Source: Calditrichia bacterium | GTDB taxonomy: Bacteria > Calditrichota > Calditrichia > RBG-13-44-9 > J075 | Direction of reading: 5' to 3' | DNA: 64,000 nt | Assembly: GCA_028284905.1 (NCBI GenBank) | Contig: JANQQU010000015.1 | Location: forward strand, 62,001-126,000 | Part shown: positions 63,899 through 64,000 of the stretch, piece after piece | How positions within the stretch are numbered: position 1 is the stretch's first letter | Layout of the letters: each line of letters begins with the position of its first letter | Position numbers and translations under genes: made by a program | Notes under the pieces: model-generated | Seen by the model: the letters and a program-made list of their open reading frames with translations, nothing else | Database searches by the model: none | Told to the model about the DNA's origin: nothing

Positions 63899-64000
63899 TC
63901 CCACAAATGTTCACTTTCGTTGCCTGATGGAAAAAATATGGTATATTAGAATATCCTGAAACTGGCAGTACGGGAAGAAAAGCGTTGGCAGAGCAGCAAA

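Overview
The window looks like a chromosomal segment of a Gram-negative, non-model member of the Fibrobacteres-Chlorobi-Bacteroidetes (FCB) group, most plausibly Calditrichota or a related candidate phylum. Two very large secreted proteins end in the NYPNPFNP-type C-terminal domain that is typical of these lineages. There are several lipoproteins, two beta-propeller sensor proteins with Y_Y_Y domains, an OmpA-type lipoprotein and an octaheme cytochrome lipoprotein. Genes are closely packed in short operons on both strands. I saw no rRNA, tRNA, CRISPR array, prophage or insertion sequence. All functions below come from reading motifs, because no database search was possible.

Layout: 0.4-6.2 kb holds a secreted FG-GAP protein and a propeller histidine kinase with its overlapping LuxR-type response regulator. 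6.2-7.4 kb is a methyltransferase. 7.4-16.4 kb is the most unusual part and is described below. 16.4-19.5 kb is a four-gene operon (HAD hydrolase, TPR protein, TolB-like propeller, membrane protein). 19.7-25.4 kb holds a 2-oxoacid dehydrogenase E2 and a fused E1, an M28 peptidase and an EVE-domain protein. 25.4-30.6 kb holds envelope maintenance genes (HtrA/Deg protease, OmpA-type lipoprotein, M23 peptidase with PEGA domain, DUF3553-type protein, VanY-like peptidase). 31.5-35 kb has a second SpoIIE-type phosphatase, ArfB and a hibernation factor. 35.9-38.9 kb is a membrane iron-sulfur/flavoprotein redox pair. 39-46 kb has small envelope proteins, a patatin and a 1410-residue secreted protein. 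46.4-52.9 kb has Nei, an M20 deacylase, a decayed gene, the NfeD/slipin pair and a DEAD-box helicase. 53-64 kb has a Tat-exported PLP enzyme, an octaheme cytochrome, a tagaturonate reductase-like enzyme, a YitT protein, an S41-like protein, a zinc-ribbon protein and an MFS transporter.

Candidate new system (7.4-16.4 kb): a sigma-54 enhancer-binding protein (GAF, AAA+ with GAFTGA, Fis-type HTH) carries a C-terminal RsbW/SpoIIAB-like HATPase domain. The next gene of its operon encodes a STAS anti-anti-sigma-like protein with a conserved phospho-acceptor serine. A convergent gene encodes a propeller-SpoIIE phosphatase. All three parts of a partner switch are therefore present, but joined to sigma-54 activation instead of to a sigma-70-type factor. 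Upstream of the activator, two divergent -24/-12 promoters flank TTGCAAA-type sites. The leftward promoter would autoregulate the operon. The rightward one faces a gene-free stretch of about 370 nt with three GC-rich hairpins, each with a 19-nt loop and a conserved GAGTGGCG core, ending in a strong terminator. Two base pairs in the third hairpin differ from the first in a compensatory way, which suggests a structured non-coding RNA. A 13-bp site identical to one in this control region (inverted) recurs at 7448-7460, about 85 bp before a third, weaker -24/-12-like sequence that precedes a small unknown protein and a matrixin-type metalloprotease without a signal peptide. The working model, which is inference, is that the phosphatase senses a signal and dephosphorylates the STAS protein, which then controls the activator and, through it, the RNA and perhaps the protease genes.
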